A stretch of DNA of 64,000 bases from Cryptomeria japonica (lineage: Eukaryota; Streptophyta; Pinopsida; Cupressales; Cupressaceae), in assembly GCF_030272615.1 (NCBI RefSeq), contig NC_081414.1, positions 912,893,009 to 912,957,008 on the forward strand, in the 5' to 3' direction. The position numbers and the translations under genes are program-made. The notes under the pieces were generated by a model. It made no database searches and was not told the DNA's origin. It was given only the letters and a program-made list of their open reading frames with translations. Below are positions 20,680 to 35,700 of the stretch, piece by piece (positions within the stretch are counted from its first letter, which is position 1; the number at the start of each line of letters is the position of its first letter).

Positions 20680-23600
20680 CTCCTCTATTACATAGTCTCA
20701 AGAAAATAAACAATGAGAACATAGCTCAAGACAAAAAAAAATACATCACAAATTCATAAAACCATGCAAATTCATCTCAACATGTCCTCAACGATGTTAT
20801 ATTCAAGACTCACGAGAGAAAATAAGATAAAAAAATAAAGAATTCATGACAATCAAGTGGGAAAACCCTCTCAAATCAAACCTTTCGAGTAGATTGAGGG
20901 TGGGATAAAGATTGTCATGTGCACTTAAAGCAATTAAAGCTTGCATTAAATGAAAATCCTCTCTTCAAACCCTCTCAAACAAGCAATTAAAGCTTGCATT
21001 ACATGAAAATCTTCTCTTCAAATCCATAATGGATTCGCATCCATAACCATCTCAACATACAATCTCCATTTTTTAAAAAAAAAAAGATCTCTTAGCCTCA
21101 CACAGATATCTATAGTCTTCATGAGCATCCACCAATCAATCCATGTCAACTTCAAATATAGAAACAAAATCATGAAGCTCCAAGCAAATGATTAATGCTA
21201 CAAACCCAGGATAACAAACAAGACTATTGTCAAAATTCCAAGGATAACATCTGACTAACTCTTAAGTGTAATAGATTTATGCAAAAAAGTCATGCATTCA
21301 ACACAACGGACCAACAAATCCTTTATCAAGTAACTTATAAACTCATTAGGCGCATTTAATTATCAACTAGGGGAAGTGTATCTTCTTGTATCGTGTTGGC
21401 ATTGCACGTGTAGTTAAAGAAAAACTCAGTTATTCTATCGAATTTGTATGGGAAATCAATTTAAAGAACCAAACTAAACTAGAAGCATAACTATGCTAAA
21501 AGTAAATCTAATTGTAAATTACTTGATGTAGGTGATTGTTTAATGACACGGGAGTTGTTGCGGGTGTCGGTTTCTATTTGGATTAACTATTTGTTGCTTA
21601 TTACACAACTTATTATTATTAGCTTATCATATTGATCTGAATTAAAGAAGTTAACAATTTATTCTACCAACTAATCAGCAATCTATCATTAACAATAATC
21701 TATGTTACTAAGAGAATTATAGTGCCTCAAGTGGCCCTTTCTTTAGTGGGTGTAAGCTCATCTATTGATACTAAATCTACAAGTCACAGTTTCATTATCA
21801 ACATTCATCATTTATTGCAAATTGAAAAGGAAAACATAAATTGGTAATAGTCTTATTGATTGACAAAGATACTAACAACAAAATCTAACTGACTAGCAAC
21901 TAACTCCAACTTTGATAGGATCCAAGATTTATACAAAAAATCCTAAGAGTTGGATTTTTTGCACACTCTAAACAACCAACTATTTATTCTTCCATAAACA
22001 ACAATAAATGTCTAATTAAGTGGATTTGAGAGTATCACAGACATCTTCAGACTCTTGCATTATTAAAGAATAATTGAAGTTGAAAACATGCAAGAACAAA
22101 GCAACATGATTATGAATAATGCTCTTCCATTCCATAAATCCTTTATTGTTCCATGATTGCAATTACACATATTTGACAACAACAACAAAAGATGGTAAGA
22201 ACCATTCCACATTCTTTGACTACTACTCCATAACCGCTACCACCATGACTGCTACCTTGTTTATCAACTGCAGGGTATGGACGTGCTACGGGTGACAACC
22301 CTTCGACAGGGGGTTGACAATCGAACTCAGCTACAAGTTAGTTCCTCAAAACTATCTTATCAACATTAACCATCATTATTAACATCAAAACACATAACAT
22401 TCCATAAACATCTACAAAATCACATTCATTTGTCAACATGATATATCTATCATCCATTATGCTGAAGTACTTAAAATAGAAATGTCGTGAAAAGTATAAG
22501 ATTAAAAATAGGAAATGAGGACATTTATGTGACTCAACACTCCCCCCGAATAAACATCTCTTGTTTTCAAGCCAGGGTCTTTGGTTATATTGCAATGTTG
22601 TAAGCCGTAACCTTGCCCTGATTTAGGTAGATTCCTCTTTGTTCAGATAATTTTCTCCCGCCTGTCCCTTTTTGTTGTTGCTTCCACAACCTTCCACCCT
22701 GACTAATGTGGAATGGCGTATAGGAGAAGAGGAATATGGAATGTAAGTGGAAGCCAACTGATCTGATTGTCAAGGGATGCACTGATGTTGGGAGTTTTAA
22801 TACTGCAAGAGAAGACGATTTCCTTCATGCACCTAAGTAGTTTAAAAGTAGTCCTCTGATATCTCCAAGGTAATGTAAAAAAGAAAAAAGAACATTAAAT
22901 ATGCTATTATTTAGCGTGGTATTAGTTTCTTATAGATTTAGAAGGCTTCACAACAAAGCCAAAAGCATATCCCTCAATATAGAAAATGAAGATTTTATCC
23001 TCGATATGAAGTTCTTAACTATTGTAATACCCCGATATCCCATTTTACACCTCAAAATAATGGATCACATACTCGAGCGATAAAGTGAATGAAAAAACCA
23101 ATCGCAAGCTCCTCTACCACTCGTGTTGCAATTACTTATATATAAATTGCTTCTGCCACTGAAAGCTTGCTAAGACAATTTTTTTAAATTGAACTTTGGT
23201 TAATCTATATTTTGGTATTTACTTCTTGAAGATCAGCGCAATAAACATATCCTTCAATAACAGTTTATTACTAACACCTTAGTAAAAATAAAGGCATGAG
23301 ATATTACGTGCATAAGGAGCATTCTTCATGCATAGTTCAATAAAATTGATAAAAAATCTTCAATGGCCTACATGGCAAGGGTTGGTTATGCACATGCCCA
23401 TAATGGTGTGAGATTACATAGACACATGATTCAGTTTACGATTAAGTTTAAGCCATGTCTGAACAACAAACAATGACCAAACAAAATAAGATTTACCAAA
23501 TATGGCCTTTTGGGATTCAATTTTGTAATTTCAACTTCTAAGTTCATGCCTTCTGACAGCTTGAATCTGATATATATTAAAAAAAGTATATTTATATTGT

Positions 23601-23763
23601 CAGCAGTAGTGTAGCCCTCAAATTGATAAAAACGGAATTAGCAAAAAAGATTTAACAAATGGTAGTAAATGATACTGCCCACAAAGAATGCAGTTGATCG
23701 TTAGCCTACTAGATCTTCAGTTTGCAGTACAAAAGCTGTATTGAGCGATTGATTTGGTCTCTA
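20680..23763. other. Unassigned DNA and TyrRS 3' flank
   Basis: No gene or complete element was recognised. It contains a purine-poor stretch (CTCCCCCCGAATAAAC at about 22540) resembling a retrotransposon polypurine tract on the minus strand, but nothing next to it confirms this. The TyrRS 3' UTR must lie in the rightmost part. Confidence 0.3.
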
Positions 23764-23784
23764 TCACCTGGTAATTCTGTATGC
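23764..23784 (-). CDS. TyrRS exon 10, stop
   Basis: The last coding exon has only six codons, AYRITR, followed by TGA at 23764-23766. The acceptor ends TGCCTG read on plus (CAG on minus). The AYR-x-TR ending is conserved in plant TyrRS. The 3' UTR continues to the left, and I could not place its end. Confidence 0.9.
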   Translation of the reverse strand, partial: AYRITR

Positions 23785-26700
23785 CTGCAAACATGACATT
23801 CAAAGATTCATATCCCAAAATAAAAACCCAAATTACAACGGTATTCTTGAGCAACCTGGCTAAATTGTTATGCATTCAAGTAACATGAAAACTTTGAGGA
23901 ATCAGTGAAGGCAGTAGGCCATTTAGATATAAACGCACACCTTAACTCTCTTCAGCAAATCTTTAGCTACTGCATTAGTTTTGAAATGGTCACGTACAGG
24001 CTGCAAAGGAGCTAAAAATAAGTAATAATGTTCCCTCAATCGGAAAGAATATAAAACTTGTCCAACTCCAGGAACCCACCTGCAATATTTGGTTCAAAGC
24101 CTTTGATAGAGATGGTTTGACATCAGCTGGATGCAATGCTCCTGCTTCATAATCTGTTGCTAACTCTTTCATGGTAGTATAGGTCCTGGTAAAAAGAAAC
24201 AATTAAAATCTGTCACATGACAAATGCAAAAACTTGAAATACTTTTAAATAAAAAGAAAATATGAATAACAAAAGGCATTCTTTGCAAACAATAATGAGC
24301 TAAATACAAAACATAAAGAGAGATACGTCCAGAAATAAAACATGTATATGCAGAAGGGAAAAGATACAACTATGAATTAGAATCAAATGATTAGCACGCA
24401 AAAACATGAACCAGAAAATAACAGCTGTGGGTGAACCATAAGGTATCTGGTCGCAAGCATACTTACTTGTTACCGCCATTTTCCTTTGCGCGCTGTACTT
24501 CAAATTTTTTAAACCATGGAAAAATAATGTATTGAATGTACTCCAGGCACGGATTTCCCTCAACTACATTTGGAGGACAAAAAGCTTTTTTTATCTTCAC
24601 ATTCACTTCTGCCTGAAAAATAAATTGCATTAAATGCTGTATTTAATATAAATCCACTTTTCTTGATGTCAAGGCAATCTTAAGCATATATTACACCACA
24701 CAGAATTTGACAGAAAAAATTGTAGGAATTTACGCCACCTCTTCATCCTCCATGAAGATAGCAGAACTTGGATCACTCTTTGACATCTTTTCCTGTCCTT
24801 GTTGTAGTCCAGACAACATGTCTATTATATTTAATATAAGGGAAAAATGTGATCAATGTGAGACTACATAAAAATGGCACCAAGTTAGATATAAAACATA
24901 TCAGGATACGATGAGATAGTATTATTGGTTTGAATTTTCTTTTGGTATCATCGCAAAACTCTCTTGCCAGCATGTTTACTTTACGTTGGTCCATGCCCAG
25001 CTGACAGATATCAGCCTGTAATGCCACAATTCAGCCATGAGTCATTTTAGCAATTGCACACAATTTATATATTATAGAGCTTGTGTTAAACCTCGTTAAA
25101 CTCCAAAAGGATTCAAGGATGAAAGAGAAACCTTCAGAAAAAAAATGTCAGCACATTGCATGCACGGATAGAATATCTGAGCAGCAGTTAACTCGTCTTG
25201 TTCACTACGACCCATTATTTGGCAACATCTGCATGTTTAAGAAATCACCTTGTTAAAAGCCAACTTATAACAGTATAGAAACTCGCATTACCAATTCTAA
25301 TTTGCAGCCGCATAAACTGAAAGAACAATTTCTATCTGGCCAGCCAAGCCCCTTTAATCTATGCAAAACTTCTTTTGAAAAAAGTGCATCTTATATAATC
25401 TCAATCAACTAACAATTTACATTAGCTGAGCACAAGGATCACAAGGAAAGTCTCTTCCCATAAAAGCTAGGAAAGAAAGCGCCTAATTTAGACCAGAATA
25501 GTGCCTGAGAGTTTTTAGGTCATTAAGAAATAGACAGAGCTATAAGTATATTCTTATAAACAAAAATGTGTTAATGCCCTCAAGCAATCAAAACTAGTTG
25601 AACTTCATAAGTGGGCTAAGAAAAAATAAGTAAAACTGAAACATATGGCTCACAAAACAGGTTAAATGCCAGTTAGATGAGAAAATGTTTGGTTTTGACA
25701 TTACACAAATAACTTGAAAAAAAATCTCAAAATCGTTATAATTTCTAATGCTAGTGTCAGTCTGAAAATACACATAAACCCTAATGGAATGAAATTAATT
25801 CAGATCCACAAATGTGATGACAGCCTGACCAATTTCAAATATAAACATACAATTTGAAAAAGAAAAATAATTGTAGAACTATGTAACATGGGGAAATATC
25901 CCCCCAAACCCTGCATCTCCATCCCCTCACCCATTCCAGGTACATAGAGATGGCGGGAAGCATCTCCTTTGTGTCCCGTTTCGCTATCCTTGGCACACAA
26001 CAACATCCACAACTCATGGCATTGCCCCCAATGCTCAAAAGTGCCAAGTGTGTCAATGGCACACTAACACAAAACTCTAACATTCTTAGGGATAGCACAC
26101 AAGTAACCTAGATTGCACATGGATTAAACTTGGCTATGATCTAGTGCGCTTTAGCAAAACTGATCCAGATCCAAAACCCCACAACATGTTGCACTATGTT
26201 AAAAAATGGTGGTCACCTCTATGCAGCTTCTTGTATGTGGAAACATTGACTTCATGGTAGCATCCAGCAAAGGTGGGAAAAGTTAGGTGCCTTCTCAGAT
26301 ATCATGCAAATTGTAAAATAAGAAGGGGACTGTAATGTTGCCACTTTGAAATATGATTTAATAATGAATAATAATAATAATAATAATAATAAAATTAAAA
26401 TACAAAAGAATAAAAAATTAAGCTTAACTGATTAAAACACTGGGTTCTCACTGTGGAGACCCAAGTTCAATTCCCAATAGGGACATCTGAATTGGAATTC
26501 TAAGTTGCGACTCTTGGCCTTCCATAAGATGGGGAAGGTCTTGGGGTCAATCTAATCAAACATAATAATAATAATAATTCAAAGATATGTAATGGGGATG
26601 GGGCCCCCTACTGTGTCCCCACTGGTTCATAGCTCCAGTCAAAAGCTATTCAAGCTTCGGCCAATTACCGATCAAAAAAATATATAATTAAATATGATTA

Positions 26701-29700
26701 AAATTTAACTAAGTTAATGAATGGTCAAAAGGCATGATATGATAAGTTGTGACTTCCCCAAATATGAGGTATAAAAGGGAGAAAGAGAACTCATTTAAAG
26801 GGGGGATAGTTTTGGGGAATCAGAAGTGCAGATCTGATTTAAATAAGATATTATGAAGTGATGATCTAATTGGTGAAAGGTCGTGTCCCTTTCAAAGGGC
26901 AGAAATAATGAAGAGTTGCACTCTTTCAAAGGCTGCTAATGGTGAAAGGGTGTGTCTCTTGTGAAAAGGCATACATAATAAAGGGGTGTGACCTCTCCCC
27001 CACTTTGAGAGATATAAAGGAGAGGAATCAAAAGCCTCCAGGGAGATCACCAAAAATCAGACCAGATCAGTACTGTTGTTAAGTTACAGGCATTAACATC
27101 CTGGTTCTTGGAGGTATGCATGGGGATGTGCTTAATATATGAAGCCTGATAATATTCTTATGCAGAATTTAATAGTAATATTAATATAGACTACAATATG
27201 AATGACAGTCATACTTAATTCCATCTACATTCATAATACATTGAAGTTAGCACACTTTTAGCCCATTCCTTAATTTGCCATGATCCCGACCTGATATGTG
27301 GTGAACAGCAAACCAATTTTTGAAATTGTCTTACAAAGTAAGACTTCACAATTCGATGAATCAAACACAATTGTTTATCCCATGAAGTCGAGTTTGTTAG
27401 ACAATACACAGCATCAAAGCATCAGCCTAAAGGATCGGATCTCTTCTATAATACAGCAACCACATTCATCATAATTGATTTGTTAATAGAGGTGTGATTA
27501 CATTCATAACAACTGATTAGTCCACATGGATTAACAAAGGGGCAGCAATCAAACCATGAAAAGGCGCATTCCTCACAATCATTGCAACCCATGGAAAGGG
27601 TCATGACTCTCCAATGTCTAGCGAAGGATATAAGGGATCACTCCAGCACCCAGATCCAGCCATAGAACAATCTTGGAAGAGAAGCATTGATCAAATTCAG
27701 CCATTAGAGATTTCTGAAACTCATACGAAGGTTCAAAGGAAAGAAACACGATAGAAAAAGCACCTGGAAAGAAGATAAGAATAAGACGGGCCTGCCGATC
27801 TGAGTGGATTATCTTTCAGTGGATAAGGCAATCTGCTAACATCGAGAAGGATAGCAGACATAATTACCGACTGGCATGTAATTACCGACTGGTATGATAG
27901 TTGTTCTAAGAGATACATTAGAAACTGTGTTTGATAGCCCATTTTGTGGGAGAGCGATGGAGGAGTAACCTAGTGGTGACGAGGGGCTCACAAGTGGTCA
28001 TAAGGACCCATGATGGAGTCAAGGAACCAGTTACTCCCTCTATGCCAAACTCACAAAGATGGTGATGTGTATGGATAATGGGCTTGGAAGGGACAACAAA
28101 ATGGGCCGCCAAGTCTAGCAAGGAGGTTAGAAGCAACCATTCCTTGGACTTGGTAGACAACGGGCCCAAGCAACCCTTTCAAGTCTCAGTGTATAGGTAA
28201 TGGGCTTGGAAGGGACAGCCAAATCTAGCAAGGAGGTTAGAAGCAACCATTCCTTGGAGTTGGTAGACAACGGACCCAAGCAACCCTTTCATGTCTCGTA
28301 TACCCACTCTCTTTGTTGTTACCTTAGAATAGATTATGATTGATTAAGAATGGATATGCTTGTAGGTGTTTGCCTTTCGTTGTGGGTGCAGGTTATCTTT
28401 ATAAGTCTCCACTCCCCTAATACAAGGTAAGTCTCAAGCCCTATTTCTGATTTATAAATTTATGAATTCTTGATTGCACTAGGATATTAAATTCAAGGAT
28501 AATTACATAGAGTACTATGATAAATATCTGTCTCAGATATACTGTTAGCAAGTTAAGAATGGAAATTGTCACCTAATCAAGCAAATTAATTAAGTCATAA
28601 GTGTATTAAAATTAGGTAATTGTTGTTAAAAAGGCCTATATCTAATAGGAGACATTACAGGGACCTGCTCCTTATAAAAATGCAACTCTATTGATATTTG
28701 TGTGTGTGCTTATATGCATGCATAGAGAAACACACCCACACACATATTTCCCAAATGTACAATATCAAAGATTTCAATGACATCCAAATTGCAATAAAAC
28801 CTGGTATGCCGTTTGGTAAATTATTTTGATACGGGAGGAGACATCTTTTGGCAACTGTCCCACTGAATAAAAGTTCATCATCTGGCTTGCTTGTTAGTGA
28901 CTTTTGGTTACCTAGGTACAGCATAACCTTCACATCTTAAGTTGAGCATGCATTTAATATGATTAGGATTCAGTAACCAGCCTATCAGCTGGCAGGCTCT
29001 TCTATCTTGATTCAATTGATGTAAAGTGACGAATCATCTGCTGTTAATCTGGTGTATTTAAGGGTTGAAGGTTATGAAAATTCTACTGTTACTACTCTGT
29101 TTCTTGTTCTTGTGGTCAGGCAAGGAGTCAATATGGATACTGTTTATTGCAAAATATTGCTACTGCCAGTAATATTGTATGCGACACGTACATTAAGTCC
29201 ACGGCTTCACATTTCTACCATTCAATGAGAGAGTGGAAGCTTATGTTTGCACAATCAGCTAAAGGCTGTCTAAGGTGTCAGAATCAAGGTGTCTATTTGT
29301 TGTGGAGCACAATCTTGCCCAGAGACATGGATATGCACCATATAAACCCTGATTAAAGAACTGAAACTCATTATAGAAATTTATGGCATAAAGGATCATT
29401 TCAATAAGCAATGAAAAATATGAAACTCCAAACCAAATTCTTCAAATGCTTAAGAAAAGTTATTTGATTTATTGCAATATGCAGAGAAAAGTCTTCTCAA
29501 ACATGTTACATTGAGATACAGACACATTCTGTTTCGAGCATTGCAAAAGTCAAAGAAATTATGAAACTACTCAAGGATCTGCAAACAAGAATGACAACAC
29601 CCTCACTTATATGGACTTTTGAAGGTACAAGAACGATCCATATCCATAACAAGTAAAAAAGTATAGATTTAGGATTCTCCTTTCACCTATAAGGAAAAAA

Positions 29701-32700
29701 GTTAACTAGATAATAGTAATTTGTTGGAATAGAAACAGGACATATTTTCCTCTGTAGACTATTTCAGAAATAATTAAGTTTGAAGTTTTAGTTTGATGCA
29801 AACTGGTAGTTCTAGGTAAATAAAATAGAATTTACACAGGGCATCACTAGTGAACATTTGTTTTTCACAGTCCATGATATAAAGTAAAGCTTCTGGTAAT
29901 ACTGTGCATTTATTTCATCGGCGCTTCTGTGATCCATCATCAAGATAAAGAGAGTAAAATAATAAGAGGATTACAAGATGTTCCAATATAACAGATGTCA
30001 AGAAAGGCCTGAAAACCAACAACAACAAAAAATTTAAATTAAAACTAAATAAAATTTAAAATGGGCAATAAGAGTAGAACCTATAAGACAAAGAATAAGG
30101 GTCAGCAATTAAAGTTACACTTTGAAATAACGTATACAAACAAAAACTACAAATTCAAAAAAAAAGATTTAATAGAAAAGGTGATAAAATTGGAATATAA
30201 GACGAAAAGTTAAAGGAGAGAATTAGATAAAAATGTGAGGTTATGAGAGAACGAAAACTTTATTTCCCTTCCTCTTTTCTTTCTCTAACCTCATCTCATA
30301 ATTTTCATCTTACAGGTTCCAAACTTAGCCCCCTCTTTTAAAGTCTTTAATTTTGAATTTGTAATATTTATAGTTTTCTTTTCTAATCTTTGTAGTGTAC
30401 CTTATTTTAAATATTGTAACATTAATTGCTGACCCTAAACTTTTTTTCTTATAGGGTTCTACTCTTATCCCCTTTTTAAATGTTTATTTTGAATTTACAA
30501 ATTTAATTTTTATTTTTAGATTTTTTGTTTATCTTCATGTCACTTCTTGGCATACATTGTTTATATTTTGCCATCTTGCAATCATCGTATCAATCTGCTC
30601 TCATTATCCTGATGATGGATCACAAAGTGTGATCCAAAACATTAGGAAATAAGGAATGAACTTTTCTTTATTGACTGGTTAACAGTTTTAAACAAATACA
30701 TGCATGTAATACTTATAACAGCAGCATTAAAACCATGACATTTGCATTCCTAACCACTCAGATTAGAGAATATACTCAGCTTTGCACGTAAATCTCTAAC
30801 ATTAATTGCTGACACTAAACTTTTTTTCTTATAGGATTCTACTCTTATCCCCTTTTAAAATGTTTATTTTGAATTTACAAATTTAATTTTTATTTTTAGC
30901 ACTTTTTGTTTATCTTCATGTCACTTCTTGGCATCCATTGTTTATGTTTTGCTATCTTGAAATCATTTTATCAATCTGCTCTCCTTATCCTGATTATGGA
31001 TCACAGAGTGCGATCCAAAACATTAGGCAATAAGGAATGAACTTTTCTTTATTGACTGGTTAACAGTTAAAACCAATACATGCATGTAATACTTATAACA
31101 GCAGCAGTAAAACCATGAGATTTGCATTCCTAACCACTCAGATTAAAGACTATACTCAACTTTGCAAAAAAATCTTTAACATTAATTGCTGACCCTAAAC
31201 TTTGTCTCGTAGGGTTCTTCTCTTATCCCTTTTTTAAATGTTTATTTTGAATTTTTATTTTTAGCATGTTTTGTTTAACTTCATGTCACTTCTTGCCATC
31301 CATTGTTTACATTTTGCTATCTTGCAATCATCTTATCAATCTGCTCCCATTATCCTGATGACGGATGACAGAGAGTGATCCAAAACATTAGGAAATAAGG
31401 AATGAACTTTTCTATATTGACTGGTTAACAGTATTAAACCAATACATGCATGTGATAATTACAACAGCAGCAGTAAAACCATGACATTTGCATTCCTAAC
31501 CACTCAGATTAGAGAATATACTCAACTTTGCATGTAAATCTCATTATATTTATTATTAACAACTGGAATGGACCAAACACTGATTACTGAAATGGATTGA
31601 TCGGAAACAATTTTCAATACCACTAATTTCTGCATTATAAACTGATATGTGCCAAAGAAATTCACAGATGATACTGTCCACACTACTGTTTACTTGCATA
31701 ATAAGTCTAATATGTCTTATGGAAGCAAATTACAATCAAGACAATATAAACCACAGATCACAGAAACTTCAAGAAGAATTCGATTGCAGGATTTGTACTC
31801 TCAGAAGAGTAATTACAGTACATTGCTGACAGATCTTTTGTAGCAGGTTAATCATGAGCAAAATCATGCCTGATCTGCTCCAATAGTCGAAAACATTTTA
31901 TCTGGATGTGCCGGTTGGTAAAGCCAGGTTGCTGTAGGGTGAATATGTTGTTGCTAAGGATAGTATTCTTCAATGCGCCTTAGGATTGGTGCAGCAACAT
32001 CCTGAATTAACCAAGAGCTGCTCTAAAAGGAATGTTCTCAGGCAGGGTATGCATCCTACCTGTAGCCTTCTCTAACTGAGATTTCTGTCCCGGTTGAGAA
32101 ATGAATCTGCACTTTGCAAACTCAGAATTGTATGAACCGATCCCCAAGTGGAGGTGATTGTACTAACTTTTATACCCAAATGGTGGCACCAAAACCCCAA
32201 ATACCTTTACACAGATCGGCCACCAGACAAAACCACCATAGATCGGCCCACAAACAAAACTTTTATTATTATATATTAAAGAAAAAATATTAATATTATT
32301 TCATTTATTTATTTTCATTTTAAATATTTATTAATTAATATATTTATAACAGTTGAGCTGGAAGCTGACCAATCCAGCTAGGTGGTGGACATAACAAAAT
32401 AAATGTTCACAGTTTTTACCAAAAATCTTACCGTATCTACAGAGCAACATTAGTTATATGCACTTTTAAGATTTGAAGGTATAAGTATCAATAACATGTA
32501 CAAATGTGGAGAATTTGGATTCTCGTTTTCCATAGCTGACAAAAAAGCAACTCATGGAAAACAAGAGAAACATCAGTTGCCTATTCGAACTACTTGTTAA
32601 GGATCTTTTTGTAGTTTAAGACTATATAATTGGTTAATTAACTTTAATATGGTTTAGAAATTTTTGAAATGACACCATCAAGGGAATTTAGCTCTGCTTC

Positions 32701-35700
32701 TGTCAGTGAGTACCTTTTATTGTTTATATATTAAAATCATCATGTGCGTAGATGGTAAAGTGGATCTCACAAATGAACAACTGTTAGAATGCAAGACTCG
32801 TAAAGGATTTTTGGTACTTTATGACTACAGACGTGGTTTATGAACTTCATTATGTTTTTTAAAATTACACCACCAAAGCGTTTAAACTTTATGCTATGCT
32901 TCTATCAATGCATGCAATTGGTTACTATATAGACATTGAACTTCTTAATCTTAACATTGCATGCCTACCATCAGTTCTAGCCCTTCTGCTGAATGAAAGC
33001 TTTAACATTAAAAAACTTTACCCTATCTCTACCTTACTTTCAATTTTCAGTTTGATGTAAACAGGTGACTCTAATAGAAATGAAAACATGTTTTGCTTGT
33101 ACTCTCCTTTCCAAGAAAAGAATTTATTTATTGTCTGAAAACCATATCTAAGTCTATATTCTTACCTTAAAATCCTTGGGAGCTTATTGTTTCGTGCAAC
33201 TTCCATGACAAGTGGCCAATACTCATGTGCTCGTGAGTTGATCTCATCCGACGACCAGAGAAATTGCACTCTGTCAAGCTTCATACCAACTGATTTCCAG
33301 ATTTCAATCATGTACTGACCTACAGTCCTAATTTTTTTCAAATCACCTCCCATCTTATTATTTAGCTGCGCAAACCAATCGGCAATCCATATTTTCATAA
33401 TGCAGCCAGCATCTGTCAACTTGTTTACATTTATTGCTTTCATGACTCCCTGCAACACAAAATAAGTTAACTATAAGAATCTACTACTACTCAAAACAAA
33501 ACAAGACTAAATGTAGATATCATCAAAAACCTTCTCAACGTAATATTTCCCAATAGAAACAAATTGATTATAATGAAATAAACACAGCAATTTTTAAGCA
33601 AAAAATGATGCTCAAACCCTCATAAATTTATTTTCCAACATAAACAGAAATACCCACAAAGATTTATCAATATTCTATATAAACTATGCACCCAATTTTG
33701 AGAATTTGATAACTAAATCCAATGGAAACTTCACCAGTCTGAACATACAGGTAAATAACATAATGTGTATGGCCTATAGGTACTGTTAGGAAAATGGTCT
33801 CAACCTTGCAATTATAAATGTTTATTGTTGATAAATGAGCGTGGAGGGTTGCAAGGGGAGGGAGGGAAGGTACTCCCCTTGTGGGGTCTGGCAAGGATAG
33901 TGCCCCCAACAGGGGTTCTGAAGCAGCACCCCTAAAAGCCACATTTTGTGTATAATTTATCATTGTAAATCTTGACCATTTATCATCAGGTCATAGATTT
34001 AACACTAGATATTATGTGTGCTTTGCTTGCCCTAGAATGCAACCCTATGTGTGTTGTGATGTATTGTACCAAACTATATAAAGATAGGATATATCTTGTA
34101 CCAAACTTGAAGTTAAAGGAGAAAATCATTGAAGAATACCATAACAACCCCTTAGCCAGACACCAAGGATATTATAAAACCTATAAGCAAGTAAGAGATA
34201 AGCATTCTTAGAAGGGTCTCAAGAAAGACATCCTAAAACACATTCAAGAATGTATGATGTGCCAAAGGAACAAGGGAAAACAAACCTTTCCAGCAGGCTC
34301 CTTCAACCCCCACCCATACATAACCAAAAATCGGAAAGTATTTCCAAGCTTTTTAAAAAAGAGCTTCCAAAAGTGCAAGGTAAATATAGTATATAGTATA
34401 TACATTGTGGTAGACCGCCTTACCAAGTACGCACATTTCATTGCAATATCCACAAACTATAGAGCTCCTCGGATAGCCAATGTTTTCTTCTGGGAGATTT
34501 TCAAAATACATCGTTTACCTAGAAACATCATCAGCAACAAATAAAGCAGATTCCTTAGCTTATTTTGGTAAGAACATTTCCAACTAGCAAGAACAGAACT
34601 CACATCAAGTACAAGTTAACATCCACAAACCAATGGGCAAATCGAGACGGCAAAATCCATGGATCGAGTATTTACACCTCAGAGAATATTGTTATAACAC
34701 CACACATCATATGTCAATAGGAATGAGTCCCTTCAAGGCATTGTAAGGGTATGAGGCAACTTCATTTGGCAATTTAATCCTTCCGGGAAGTCATGTACCA
34801 AGAGCCAAAGACTTTGTGCAGCAAAATGTAGACATTACGAATACACTTAAAGATAATCTGCATCAAGCACAAAATCACCAAAAGATATATGCTGATCGAA
34901 GAAGGATTGAAAGGACATTTGAAGTTGGAGAGGGGAGGGTGAATCAGTGTTCTTTCGGAATATAAGATTTTAGCCTTATCAAAGCATCCATTCATCAACT
35001 GATAAACATAAATACATATAATTGAAACTGTATGCGGGAAAAGTGGGTTGATGAAACTCAATATATGAAAATATTTCAAAAGACTTGTCCGCACACACAC
35101 ATGGGACTTCTTGGTGCAAGTTATGGAGCTATGAAGGATAGCTCAACTTCCCAAGGTTGGTTCCATGGTTCTCTATCTCACAAGGTCCCTCAAGCCAATG
35201 TCTTTGCTCTCAGATCAATGAGCAAAGTGACTTAGGGATGACTAATGCAAGAATGAGAGATGCTTTAAATTAATTCTAACATGAATGCATCCTATTTATG
35301 CATGTTTCTACAAAATGGATTAAACTAGATTATAAGATGACAAGGTTAGTAGCAATACTATCCTAACATGATATACTAGTTAATGATTTAAGCTAATGAT
35401 AATAGAAACTCTAAAATGCTATATTAGATTAATTCCTATTGCAAAGAGAGGCTAGATGCAAGCTAAAATTGAGCATAAAAGAGATACTAAAAGCTTGGGT
35501 GATAAAATGGAGGGATGGAGAGCTCTATTTATAGTGAAAATAGGGCAATGGAGGGTCAAGATTGGAAGAGTTATCAAGGGTCAGGATTGAAAGTTATCAA
35601 TCCATATTTACAATTTTCACCAATGAAATGGTGACAATTGTCAACATAAGATTGTTTGAGAGGAGAGGTAGGAAGCATTAAATGCTTGAGGGGACATGAT

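Larger units (their letters stand above)
26331..28659. repeat. Solo LTR in TyrRS intron 3 with GGGAC duplication
   Basis: A 2,329-bp LTR with inverted ends TGTAATG...CATTACA, flanked by GGGAC (26326-26330 and 28660-28664). Its ends and the TATAAAAGGGAGAAAGAGAA-like internal part resemble the chromovirus LTR at 39194-40139, so it probably belongs to a related gypsy family. It contains an AAT microsatellite (about 26371-26392), a SINE and a tandem duplication. Confidence 0.85.

Noticed and set aside
33667-33963. 98-codon minus ORF in intron 2
   Set aside because: Composition and content (Pro/Ser-rich then hydrophobic) match no known family; probably chance or a decayed LTR.
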